A stretch of DNA of 5,706 bases from Actinomycetota bacterium (GCA_018894655.1 JAHIPE010000188.1:1-5706); one strand, 5' to 3'; counted from the stretch's first letter, positions 1-5,538 are shown. A program made the numbers and translations. The notes: a model not told the origin generated them from the letters alone.

Positions 1-51
1 CGGGCTACGAAATCTACGGAAGGCTCTCTCGGGATGGGACAGAAGAGTCAC
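1..51 (-). CDS. Possible 5' end of a leftward gene, cut by window edge
   Basis: A GTG codon at 51-49 on the minus strand is preceded by the strong ribosome binding site AAAGGAG, five bases upstream. The frame stays open for 17 codons to the window edge. The other two frames after this RBS hit stops. The visible peptide starts VTLLSHPERAFRRF and is too short to assign to a family. It would be the next gene after the SIS-domain gene in the same direction, across a gap of about 100 bases that contains an operator-like repeat. Support rests on the RBS and the open frame only. A chance open frame of 17 codons is quite possible. Confidence 0.35.
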   Translation of the reverse strand, partial: MTLLSHPERAFRRFRSP

Positions 52-108
52 TGTTACTCCTTTGTTGGTTCAACATCCCTTGAGAATCTGAAGTAGAGGA
101 CGTGGGTG

Positions 109-128
109 TGTGTACACAGATGTACACA
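109..128. promoter_or_regulatory. Operator-like paired TGTACA palindromes
   Basis: TGTGTACACA at 109-118 is a perfect 10-bp palindrome. A second TGTACACA follows at 121-128, so the octamer TGTACACA occurs twice with starts exactly 10 bp apart (111 and 121), about one helical turn. This is what a binding site for a dimeric repressor, or two adjacent sites, commonly looks like. It lies between the end of the SIS-domain gene and the RBS of the possible leftward gene at 51. The regulator is not identifiable from the sequence. Confidence 0.4.
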
Positions 129-140
129 TATTACGAACGG

Positions 141-146
141 TATAAT
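141..146 (+). promoter_or_regulatory. TATAAT box of uncertain use
   Basis: A perfect TATAAT occurs on the plus strand just right of the TGTACACA repeats. No good -35 hexamer sits 16-18 bp upstream. Transcription from it would run antisense into the end of the SIS-domain gene. It may be a chance match in an AT-rich spacer, or an antisense promoter governed by the adjacent repeats. Confidence 0.2.
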
Positions 147-155
147 AATCAGGCG

Positions 156-1196
156 CTACCAGGTTCGGGTGACTTTCTCAAGTCCCCTGGGTCTATCCGG
201 GTTGATGCCTTTCAAGTTGCAAATATGAAGCGCTAGAAGCTGTCCCGGAACCACAGTCACCAGCGGCGAAACCCACTCCTTGCAGTCCGGTATTCTAATG
301 ATTTTACCCTTTTTTAACCTCTCATCATTGGTGATCACAAGAACAGTTGCCCCACAACCATCCAGCCTTTCAAGAAGGGAAGGCATCTCGCCGGAGACTG
401 CGCCCTTGGGGGCGATAAGAAGAATCGGAAGTCCCTTTTCAACTACGGCAACCGGGCCGTGCAGAAACTCCGCGGAGGAATAGGGGTGGGCAAGAAGGTA
501 GCAAACTTCTTTGAGCTTAAGAGCAATCTCGTGGGCTGTTCCGTAGTTGTATCCCCTGCCAAGAGCGAAGGCCCTGTCGCCACTCGCCCACTTCCGTGCG
601 GCTTCCTCTATCTCGTCGGATCGGCCAAGGACATCCGACATTTTTTCGGGGGCTGCCTCAAGCTCAGCGGCTATTGATTTATCTCCCCTAATGCACACTG
701 CAAGAAGCGAAATCGCGGCCAGGGAGTTTGAGTATGTCTGGGTGGCGGCAACAGTTCCCTCCTTTGCTCGAACCGCCAACACCTGCTGTGCGGCATCCCC
801 GAGTGGCGAGTCCGGGTTGTCGGTTATGGCCACGGTCAGTGAACCCTGTCGTCTTCCCTCCTCGATGACAGAGCATATATCCGGTGACTGCCCAGACTGG
901 GAGATTGCGATAACCGCCGCTTCTTTAAGGTCCGGGGGTCGTAAGTAGTGGGTGAAAAGGGAAGGATTTCCCAGGGCCACGGGTATACCCAATTTCTCTC
1001 CCAGCAGGTATTGGGCGTAGCGACCCACGTTCTCTGAACTTCCCCGGCCCACCAGGTAGACAAAACGGGGACGTCGCTTCATCAATGCCCTGGCAGCAGA
1101 CTCAGCCTCCGCCTTCCCTTCCCGGAGTAAGGCTAGAAGCGCTTCCGGCTGGCCAAATATGTCAGATTTGAATCTTGATCTTTTTTCTGTGTCCAT
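156..1196 (-). CDS. Double-SIS-domain sugar-phosphate isomerase/deaminase (NagB-II/GlmS-like)
   Basis: The product has 346 residues and two SIS (sugar isomerase) domains, roughly residues 44-170 and 205-330, without the glutaminase domain of GlmS. Domain 1 carries the phosphosugar-binding motifs GRGSS (50-54) and ISQSGQSPD (98-106). Domain 2 carries ALKLKE (225-230) and LHGP (245-248). The spacing from E230 to H246 equals that of the GlmS isomerase pair Glu488/His504. The tail NPDRPRGLEKVTRT places K341 like GlmS Lys603. Stand-alone proteins of this type include type II glucosamine-6-phosphate deaminases and fructosamine/galactosamine relatives, and act in cytosolic amino-sugar catabolism; the exact substrate cannot be read here. 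The ATG at 1196 has only a weak AAGG upstream, but family length favours it. The gene looks lower in GC than the genes to its right, which may mean separate acquisition. Confidence 0.88.
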   Translation of the reverse strand: MDTEKRSRFKSDIFGQPEALLALLREGKAEAESAARALMKRRPRFVYLVGRGSSENVGRYAQYLLGEKLGIPVALGNPSLFTHYLRPPDLKEAAVIAISQSGQSPDICSVIEEGRRQGSLTVAITDNPDSPLGDAAQQVLAVRAKEGTVAATQTYSNSLAAISLLAVCIRGDKSIAAELEAAPEKMSDVLGRSDEIEEAARKWASGDRAFALGRGYNYGTAHEIALKLKEVCYLLAHPYSSAEFLHGPVAVVEKGLPILLIAPKGAVSGEMPSLLERLDGCGATVLVITNDERLKKGKIIRIPDCKEWVSPLVTVVPGQLLALHICNLKGINPDRPRGLEKVTRTW

Positions 1197-1465
1197 GCCT
1201 TGAAATAAAGCTTAATGCTTTGAGATAACATTTACCAGGAGAATGGGACGCTTGCAAAGTCTATCCACTCTGGCTGGTAGGCAGCAACTTTGGACAAATC
1301 GAATTTACAACAGTTCATGGGCCCAGGCCTTACAGAAGTTTATGGGCGTGGCCGAGTCGAGCCAAACAGACGTCTTCATGGTACAAAGACGGAAACCGTT
1401 AGTAGCAATTGGTAAGGGCCATAGGGATGTTGCAACACTCAGACGGCAGTGGGGACGGGCGCCAC
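1197..1465. other. Spacer between SIS gene and nrdJ, no gene seen
   Basis: These 269 bases separate two leftward genes. A rightward frame opens at 1243 behind CAGGAGA, but it runs on for 137 bases antisense to the nrdJ 3' end and its product (low-complexity Pro/Arg-rich end) matches no family I know. The arms CGTCTT (1371-1376) and AAGACG (1386-1391) could form a weak hairpin downstream of nrdJ, without a clear T-tract. The base composition is more AT-rich than nrdJ, like the SIS gene. Confidence 0.5.
1207..1221. promoter_or_regulatory. Small inverted repeat upstream of the SIS gene
   Basis: AAAGC (1207-1211) and GCTTT (1217-1221) form an inverted repeat around a 5-base AT-rich spacer, 11-25 bases upstream of the SIS gene start. 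The position would suit an operator or an mRNA hairpin near the weak ribosome binding site. The arms are short and common, so chance is a real alternative. Confidence 0.2.
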
Positions 1466-3676
1466 TCAGGAAGGGCCACAGCGGGAGAACCCGCAGGAAC
1501 GGCAGACCGTACAGCCCCCCTCCAGCTCCATCGCGGCCCCGCACTCCGGGCAGCGCATGTCGCACTCCGACTCCTGGATCTCGACAATATCAACGCCGTT
1601 AGCCTTAAGATATTTCTGTATCGCCCTTCCGATGGCGTCGGGGCACGAGAGTACGTTTACGCCTTCCCTCTTTATCGATGACAGGCAACGTATACCCCTG
1701 AGCTGTTCCACTATCTCGCTTATGTCTATCCCCGAGCGCAGGCCCAGGGATATGAGGCGGCTGGTCGCTTCCGATTGGGATGGGCAGCCCCCGGCGCGTC
1801 CCAGGGCGGTGAAGACCTCGCATATCCCCTGGCCGTCTGAGTTCACGGTTATATAGAGGTTGCCACACCCGATCTTCTCCTTGGCGGTGATCCCGGATGT
1901 GACCTTCTGCCGCTCGCGGGGCCTCAAGCCCCCGGTGGCCCCTGCGTGCCCCCGGTAGAGAACCTGTACGGGCCGGCTGCCGTAACGGTAGACCGTCACC
2001 CCTTTGCAGCCAAGCTCGTATGCCAGCAGGTACAGCCCCTCGATATCCTCAACCGTGGCTTCCCGGGACAGGTTCACCGTTTTGCTCACCGCGTTGTCGG
2101 TGAACTCCTGAAACGCGGCCTGCATCCGGACGTGCCACTCCGGGGTCACCTCGTGAGCGCTGACGAAGATGCGCGCGACCTCCTCGGGGACCCCCTCCAA
2201 GCCGCGCAGGCAACCGTGGGAGGCAACCCTTTCTATCAACCCGTCGCTTGAGAACCCGTACCTCCGGGCTGCTTCGGGGAACTCGGGGTGGACATCGAGC
2301 AGCCTCTCACCGTCCAGCACCCTCCTCTCGTAGGCCACCGCGAACAGCGGCTCGACACCGCTCGCGCACTGCGCGATGATGCTGATGGAGCCGGTGGGCG
2401 CGATGGTGGTGGTGGTGGCGTTTCGCACCGGCGGGCTGCCGTCCCGCACGAAAGTGCTCTCGTCGAAGTTGGGGAACGGGCCCCTCTCCGCGGCAAGCGA
2501 CTCGGAGGCCTCCCGGGAGGCCCGGGAGACGAACGACATCACCTCTTTCGCGCAGGCGAGCCCCTCGTCGGAATCGTAAGGGATCCCCAGCTTGATCAGC
2601 ATATCGGCGAACCCCATCACCCCCAGGCCTATCTTGCGGTTGGCCCTGGTGGTCTCCTCTATTCGCCGGAGGGGAAACTTGCTGACATCGATTACGTTGT
2701 CCAGAAAGTGAACCCCCTCCCGGACCAGGAACTCCAGGCGCTCCATGTCGATCGCCGGTTCCCCTCCCTCCCCGCGTACCAGCAGGCCCAGGTTGATACT
2801 ACCCAGGTTGCACGACTCGAACGGGAGAAGAGGCTGCTCCCCGCAGGGGTTGGTGCTCTCGATCTCGCCCAGGCCGGGGACGGTGTTGGCCTGGTTGATG
2901 CGGTCCAAGAAGATAAGCCCCGGCTCACCGGTACTCCAGGCGATGGCGGCTATCTCCCCGAACACCTCCCGTGCGTCCAGCCGGCCGGCCACCTCACCGG
3001 TGCTGGGGTTGACCAGGTCATAGGACCCGCCACCGGAGAGGGCCTCCATGAACCGCCGGGTTAGCGCTACCGAGATGTTGAAGTTGTTGAGAAGGTGGTA
3101 CTCCTCCTTGGCGTGGATAAATTCGAGGATGTCCGGGTGGTCGACCCGCAGGACACCCATGTTGGCCCCCCGCCTGGTTCCTCCCTGCTTGACCGTCTCG
3201 GTGGCGGCGTCGAAGACGGTCATGAACGAAACCGGCCCGCTGGCCACGCCCCTGGTGGACATCACCATGTCGTTCTTGGGCCTCAGGCGGGAGAAGCTGA
3301 AGCCCGTTCCTCCGCCCGACTTGTGGATCAGGGCCATGTTCTTGACCGCCTCGAAGATGTCCTCCATGCTGTCCTCCACCGGCAGCACGAAGCACGCGGA
3401 CAACTGTCCCAGTTCACGCCCGGCGTTCATCAGGGTGGGCGAGTTGGGTAGAAACTCCAGGCTCGTGATGATCTCCAAGAAGATCTCGAAGGAACCCGAA
3501 ACGCCTTCCTCTCCGCGAAACGGCCGGTCGGCTTCGGCCACCGCACGGGCGACGCGCTCGAACATCTGTTGGGGCGTCTCAACCGGCCGCCCCTCGGCGT
3601 CACGCGCGAGGTAACGTTTCTCCAGTACCGTTATTGCGTTGTCGGAAAGGCCGGTGGAACCGGTCAACTGCATCAC
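1466..3676 (-). CDS. nrdJ: Adenosylcobalamin-dependent (class II) ribonucleotide reductase
   Basis: This 736-residue cytosolic enzyme reduces ribonucleotides to deoxyribonucleotides for DNA synthesis, making its thiyl radical with coenzyme B12 and so not needing oxygen. Visible landmarks are NSPTLMNAG (78-86), the first redox cysteine in LSACF (C95), the catalytic triad in NPCGE (N276, C278, E280), the partner cysteine in ESCNLGSINL (C289), and the phosphate-binding APTGSIS (426-432). The C-terminal third holds a TSCPD-type domain (about 590-690, with IGCGNLYITVN) and a cysteine cluster (C705, 709, 712, 722, 725, 728, 733) typical of NrdJ tails. No N-terminal ATP-cone is apparent, so overall-activity control by dATP may be absent. 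All key residues are intact. The start is uncertain: GTG 3676, ATG 3673 and TTG 3667 are in frame, and only TTG has good spacing (8 bases) from GAGGAG. No NrdR box or B12 riboswitch is visible. Confidence 0.96.
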   Translation of the reverse strand: MMQLTGSTGLSDNAITVLEKRYLARDAEGRPVETPQQMFERVARAVAEADRPFRGEEGVSGSFEIFLEIITSLEFLPNSPTLMNAGRELGQLSACFVLPVEDSMEDIFEAVKNMALIHKSGGGTGFSFSRLRPKNDMVMSTRGVASGPVSFMTVFDAATETVKQGGTRRGANMGVLRVDHPDILEFIHAKEEYHLLNNFNISVALTRRFMEALSGGGSYDLVNPSTGEVAGRLDAREVFGEIAAIAWSTGEPGLIFLDRINQANTVPGLGEIESTNPCGEQPLLPFESCNLGSINLGLLVRGEGGEPAIDMERLEFLVREGVHFLDNVIDVSKFPLRRIEETTRANRKIGLGVMGFADMLIKLGIPYDSDEGLACAKEVMSFVSRASREASESLAAERGPFPNFDESTFVRDGSPPVRNATTTTIAPTGSISIIAQCASGVEPLFAVAYERRVLDGERLLDVHPEFPEAARRYGFSSDGLIERVASHGCLRGLEGVPEEVARIFVSAHEVTPEWHVRMQAAFQEFTDNAVSKTVNLSREATVEDIEGLYLLAYELGCKGVTVYRYGSRPVQVLYRGHAGATGGLRPRERQKVTSGITAKEKIGCGNLYITVNSDGQGICEVFTALGRAGGCPSQSEATSRLISLGLRSGIDISEIVEQLRGIRCLSSIKREGVNVLSCPDAIGRAIQKYLKANGVDIVEIQESECDMRCPECGAAMELEGGCTVCRSCGFSRCGPS

Positions 3677-3681
3677 TCCTC
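3676..3681 (-). promoter_or_regulatory. nrdJ ribosome binding site that affects start choice
   Basis: GAGGAG reads on the minus strand from 3681 to 3676. Its last G is the first base of the GTG candidate start, and only two bases separate it from the ATG at 3673. The TTG at 3667-3665 lies 8 bases downstream, which is the usual distance. Initiation at TTG would give a protein three residues shorter. Confidence 0.55.
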
Positions 3682-3730
3682 ATGGTGAATCGCCCGCCGG
3701 GCCTTGATTCCTGTAGGAGCCAAGGGTTCG

Positions 3731-3757
3731 GTTATCATTATAACGTTACGTGATAAC
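3731..3757 (-). promoter_or_regulatory. nrdJ promoter -10 box inside an inverted-repeat operator candidate
   Basis: GTTATCA (3731-3737) and TGATAAC (3751-3757) are perfect inverted arms separated by 13 bp. The minus-strand TATAAT (3742 down to 3737) lies between and partly in the arms, pointing toward nrdJ. The predicted start would be near 3730, giving a leader of about 55 bases. A further palindrome TAACGTTA sits at 3741-3748. The -35 region is weak: TTCTTC lies 17 bp upstream and TTGTTA only 11 bp upstream. A protein bound here would block polymerase. It does not resemble the NrdR box I know. Confidence 0.5.
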
Positions 3758-3818
3758 AAGAAGAACGCGCGGCCCGCCCTCCCGTTCAGCTTCCGTTTCC
3801 CGGCGACCGCCGCCGATG

Positions 3819-3849
3819 TGTCAATTTGGCGGAGTTTGTGTTATAAAAT
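3819..3849 (+). promoter_or_regulatory. Likely promoter region of the BKACE gene
   Basis: An AT-rich stretch with TATAAA (3842-3847) and the overlapping TAAAAT (3844-3849) sits about 45 bases ahead of the BKACE start in otherwise GC-rich DNA. TGTCAA at 3819-3824 is 17 bp upstream of TATAAA but is a poor -35 match. The -10 box is plausible; the -35 assignment is weak. Confidence 0.35.
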
Positions 3850-3877
3850 ACTTTGTTTTTAGTTGGCACTCAAATCT

Positions 3878-3884
3878 GAGGAGG
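3878..3884 (+). promoter_or_regulatory. Strong ribosome binding site fixing the BKACE start
   Basis: GAGGAGG lies 6 bases before ATG 3891. The reading frame stays open upstream to 3750, but this near-perfect site and the family's N-terminus (a short lead-in, then VIITAALAGA) place the start at 3891, removing 47 non-homologous residues. Confidence 0.85.
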
Positions 3885-3890
3885 TTCCTG

Positions 3891-4760
3891 ATGGCAGCAA
3901 AGCACGACAAGGTGATCATTACCGCGGCACTGGCCGGGGCGGCGACAATGAGGAACCAGAACCCCAACGTCCCCTACACCAGGGACGAGTTCGTCACCGA
4001 GGCGGTTAAATGCTACGAGAACGGCGCGTCGATAGTTCACATCCACGCCCGCGACCCAGAGCACGGCTTCGCCACCGCCGACCTCGAAATCCTGGGGGGG
4101 ATAGTCGAGGGCATCCGGAAGGAGTGCCCCATATGCATCAACCTGAGCACCGCCATCGGCATCGGCGCCGGTGAGGACGAGAGAATAGCGGTGGTGGAGG
4201 AGTTCAAGCCGGAGATGGCTTCCCTCAACACCGCCACCATGAACTTCGCGGTGGGCGACTGGAAAGAGCATAAGGTGATCTTCGAGATGGTGTTCCAGAA
4301 CACGTTCGGGATGCTGGTACGTTACGCCGAAGCCATGAAGGCAGCGGGGACCAAGCCCGAGCTTGAGATATACGATATGGGCGGGCTGTACAACGTGCTC
4401 TTCATCCAGCCGCAAGGCGTCTTCGAGGAGCCACTACACTTCCAGTTCGTATGGGGCGTCCTGGGTGGAATGCCGTTCTCCACCCGCAACTTCGCCATGT
4501 TCCTGGATACCATCCCCGAGGACGCGACCTGGAGCACCTGCGGGGTGGGCCCGGCGCAGTTCGCCGGCGCCATGCACTCGGCGCCTCAGGGCGGCCATAT
4601 CCGGGTCGGCCTCGAGGACAACATCTGGATAAGCAAGGGCAAGCTCGCCGAGGGCTCCTGGGAGCAGGTCAAGAAGGCGGCCGAGATAGCCAGGCTCGCG
4701 GACCGCGAGGTGGCCACGCCGGACGAGACCCGCGAGATGTTGAACCTCAAGAAGCCGTAG
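3891..4760 (+). CDS. Beta-keto acid cleavage enzyme (BKACE, DUF849 family)
   Basis: The product has 289 residues and belongs to the zinc-dependent TIM-barrel family typified by Kce, which condenses a beta-keto acid with acetyl-CoA to give acetoacetate plus a new acyl-CoA. The zinc ligands are visible as H50 and H52 in VHIHARDP and E242 in RVGLEDN. R238 and D243 match the Kce catalytic residues Arg226 and Asp231 with the same spacing. NLST (84-87), MASLN (109-113) and PELEIYDMG correspond to the Kce substrate-pocket loops. By an ungapped N-terminal comparison from memory, the residue matching Kce Glu14, which I recall contacts the substrate amino group, is A18. The protein is therefore probably not a lysine-fermentation Kce, and its substrate is unknown. 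None of the other lysine-fermentation genes is adjacent. The thioesterase downstream may act on its acyl-CoA product. Confidence 0.93.
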   Translation: MAAKHDKVIITAALAGAATMRNQNPNVPYTRDEFVTEAVKCYENGASIVHIHARDPEHGFATADLEILGGIVEGIRKECPICINLSTAIGIGAGEDERIAVVEEFKPEMASLNTATMNFAVGDWKEHKVIFEMVFQNTFGMLVRYAEAMKAAGTKPELEIYDMGGLYNVLFIQPQGVFEEPLHFQFVWGVLGGMPFSTRNFAMFLDTIPEDATWSTCGVGPAQFAGAMHSAPQGGHIRVGLEDNIWISKGKLAEGSWEQVKKAAEIARLADREVATPDETREMLNLKKP

Positions 4761-4781
4761 AGCGGAAGCTTCAAGATGCCG

Positions 4782-4811
4782 GGAAAACCCCGCCGGCGCG
4801 CGGGGTTTTCC
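4782..4811 (+). terminator. Hairpin terminator after the BKACE gene
   Basis: A perfect 12-bp stem, GGAAAACCCCGC (4782-4793) with GCGGGGTTTTCC (4800-4811), encloses a 6-base loop 21 bases after the BKACE stop. The T-run is inside the stem and is followed by TGTCTT, so termination may be incomplete. With AAAA on the other arm, it could act on both strands. Confidence 0.7.
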
Positions 4812-4817
4812 TGTCTT

Positions 4818-4823
4818 AAGGAG
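4818..4823 (+). promoter_or_regulatory. Ribosome binding site favouring a TTG start
   Basis: AAGGAG lies 10 bases before TTG 4834 and 19 bases before the next in-frame ATG (4843). The spacing favours the TTG. It begins only 6 bases after the terminator stem, so the hairpin may also influence access to this site. Confidence 0.6.
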
Positions 4824-4833
4824 TAGCAGGCAG

Positions 4834-5250
4834 TTGAGCGACATGGACATGGATGAAGCGGCTGCGATTATCCGTTCGGATCCTTTCGCCTCGTCGCTGG
4901 GAATCGAGTTCGTGCTCATCGAGAGCGGCCACGCCGTCTCCCGGATGAAGCTGACCCGCGAGCACCTCAACTTCATGGGGCTGGTCCACGGGGGGGCGAT
5001 ATTCGCTCTCGCCGACGCGACGTTCGGCGCCGCCGCCAACTCCGACGGCACCATGGCCATGGCCATACATGTAAGCATTGATTTTCTAGCTCCACCGGGG
5101 GACACCGAGTACCTGGAAGCGGACGTGCGCGAGGACGCCAGGGCCGGGCGCGGCGGTCATTACGTCATGAAGATAACCAACGACTCCGCCGAGTCGGTAG
5201 CGGTCTGCAACGGATGGGCTTACCATACAGCCAGGCCCCTGAAGGAGTGA
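4834..5250 (+). CDS. PaaI-like hotdog-fold acyl-CoA thioesterase
   Basis: A 138-residue single hotdog domain, the usual length for PaaI/YdiI-type thioesterases, which hydrolyse acyl- or aryl-CoA thioesters in the cytosol and act as oligomers. The signature N46-x-x-G-x-x-HGG (46-54) followed by D61 on the central helix is intact; the Asp is the expected catalytic residue. The strand segment MAIHVSIDFLAP (76-87) follows as expected. The start is a TTG at 4834 chosen by RBS spacing; ATG 4843 and ATG 4849 are alternatives that would shorten only a non-conserved tail. The gene follows the BKACE gene by 73 bases across a hairpin terminator, so it may be transcribed by readthrough or from a promoter not recognised. 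The substrate cannot be named; a CoA ester from the neighbouring BKACE reaction is a reasonable guess. Confidence 0.9.
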   Translation: MSDMDMDEAAAIIRSDPFASSLGIEFVLIESGHAVSRMKLTREHLNFMGLVHGGAIFALADATFGAAANSDGTMAMAIHVSIDFLAPPGDTEYLEADVREDARAGRGGHYVMKITNDSAESVAVCNGWAYHTARPLKE

Positions 5251-5268
5251 AACCTGTCCCACCATTAA

Positions 5269-5289
5269 GTGCCCCGTTCCATAAATACG
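5269..5289 (+). repeat. Left terminal inverted repeat
   Basis: This pairs with 5410-5430. Mismatches to the other arm's reverse complement are at 5271 (G for A) and 5277 (T for C). Confidence 0.75.
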
Positions 5290-5342
5290 GTGTCGTATCG
5301 AGAGCGCCGAGGCGCCGCTCATGCAAGGCGCGCGACCGAGCT

Positions 5343-5357
5343 GTACTCTGTGAGTAC
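5343..5357. repeat. Central GTACTC hairpin of the inverted-repeat element
   Basis: GTACTC (5343-5348), loop TGT, and GAGTAC (5352-5357) form a perfect 6-bp stem, extendable by GC (5340-5341) with GC (5359-5360) across one T-C mismatch. It sits at the geometric centre of the 162-bp element. Confidence 0.65.
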
Positions 5358-5387
5358 CGCGAGGGAACGGAACGCAGCAGGTGCGGA

Positions 5388-5407
5388 TGCATCGACGTTC
5401 GAATGCA
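5388..5407. repeat. Secondary hairpin inside the element, right half
   Basis: TGCATCGA (5388-5395) pairs with the stretch 5399-5407 (TCGAATGCA) as an 8-bp stem with one bulged A and a 3-base loop. The TTCGAA core resembles a tRNA T-loop, but the flanking stem does not pair in tRNA fashion. Confidence 0.4.
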
Positions 5408-5409
5408 AG

Positions 5410-5430
5410 CGTATTTATGGAGCGGGGTAC
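5410..5430 (-). repeat. Right terminal inverted repeat
   Basis: This is the partner of 5269-5289. It contains CGTATTTATGGA followed by GCGGGGTAC. TAA follows directly, as it precedes the left arm. Confidence 0.75.
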
Positions 5431-5483
5431 TAAGAGAGGCCATTTTCCCCGAAGGAGTTTGCCCGGGAGTAACGAAAGTATAT

Positions 5484-5500
5484 GCGGGCGGGAGGCCCGC
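5484..5500. repeat. GC-rich hairpin upstream of the transporter gene
   Basis: GCGGGC (5484-5489) and GCCCGC (5495-5500) form a perfect 6-bp stem with a 5-base loop, 39 bases before the chosen start of the Na/Pi cotransporter gene. No T-tract follows, so it is not a typical terminator. It could shape the mRNA leader. Confidence 0.35.
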
Positions 5501-5538
5501 CACCAGACCAGGGTAGCGCACCGGCCGCAGGGGGCAAG

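Larger units (their letters stand above)
5269..5430. mobile_element. MITE-like 162-bp inverted-repeat element
   Basis: The left end (5269-5289, starting GTGCCCCGTTCC) and the right end (5410-5430, the reverse complement starting GTACCCCGCTCC) are 21-bp terminal inverted repeats with two mismatches, both of which become G-U pairs in RNA. TAA lies directly outside both ends (5266-5268 and 5431-5433), as a 3-bp target-site duplication would. No credible coding sequence is inside. The centre (5349.5) coincides with a short hairpin. This fits a non-autonomous transposon remnant moved by a transposase encoded elsewhere, or a large folded intergenic repeat. It starts 18 bases after the thioesterase stop and, if transcribed, could act as a terminator or mRNA stabiliser. 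Only one copy is in view, so mobility is inference. Confidence 0.7.

Noticed and set aside
1371..1391. CGTCTT/AAGACG hairpin as an nrdJ terminator
   Set aside because: The stem is short with a 9-base loop, lacks a T-tract on the minus strand, and is about 75 bases after the stop; support is too weak for a terminator call.
1440..1500. GCCACTC-type sequence near 1461 resembling a B12-box, tempting because nrdJ needs cobalamin
   Set aside because: It lies at the nrdJ 3' end and within its coding sequence, not in a leader, and other cobalamin riboswitch elements are missing. The actual nrdJ leader of about 55 bases is too short.
1243..1602. Rightward 119-codon frame behind CAGGAGA
   Set aside because: Its second half is antisense to the conserved nrdJ C-terminus, the predicted end is low-complexity Arg/Pro/Gly, the RBS spacing to ATG is too short, and no family is recognised.
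2288..3064. Long rightward 258-codon frame inside nrdJ
   Set aside because: It is entirely antisense to strongly conserved nrdJ catalytic sequence. Long antisense frames are common in GC-rich genes, and it has no family features.
3750..3890. N-terminal extension of the BKACE gene to ATG 3750
   Set aside because: The 47 extra residues do not resemble the family N-terminus and run through the promoter and the RBS. ATG 3891 has an ideal RBS.
4434..5105. Leftward 223-codon frame across the BKACE-thioesterase junction
   Set aside because: It is antisense to two well-supported genes and crosses the terminator hairpin; it is a composition artefact.
5385..5411. TTCGAAT resembling a tRNA T-loop
   Set aside because: The flanking bases do not form a T-stem, and no anticodon or acceptor arms can be built around it.
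5214..5516. Rightward 100-codon frame spanning the inverted-repeat element
   Set aside because: It starts inside the thioesterase gene in another frame and runs through the folded element; it has no RBS or recognisable domain.
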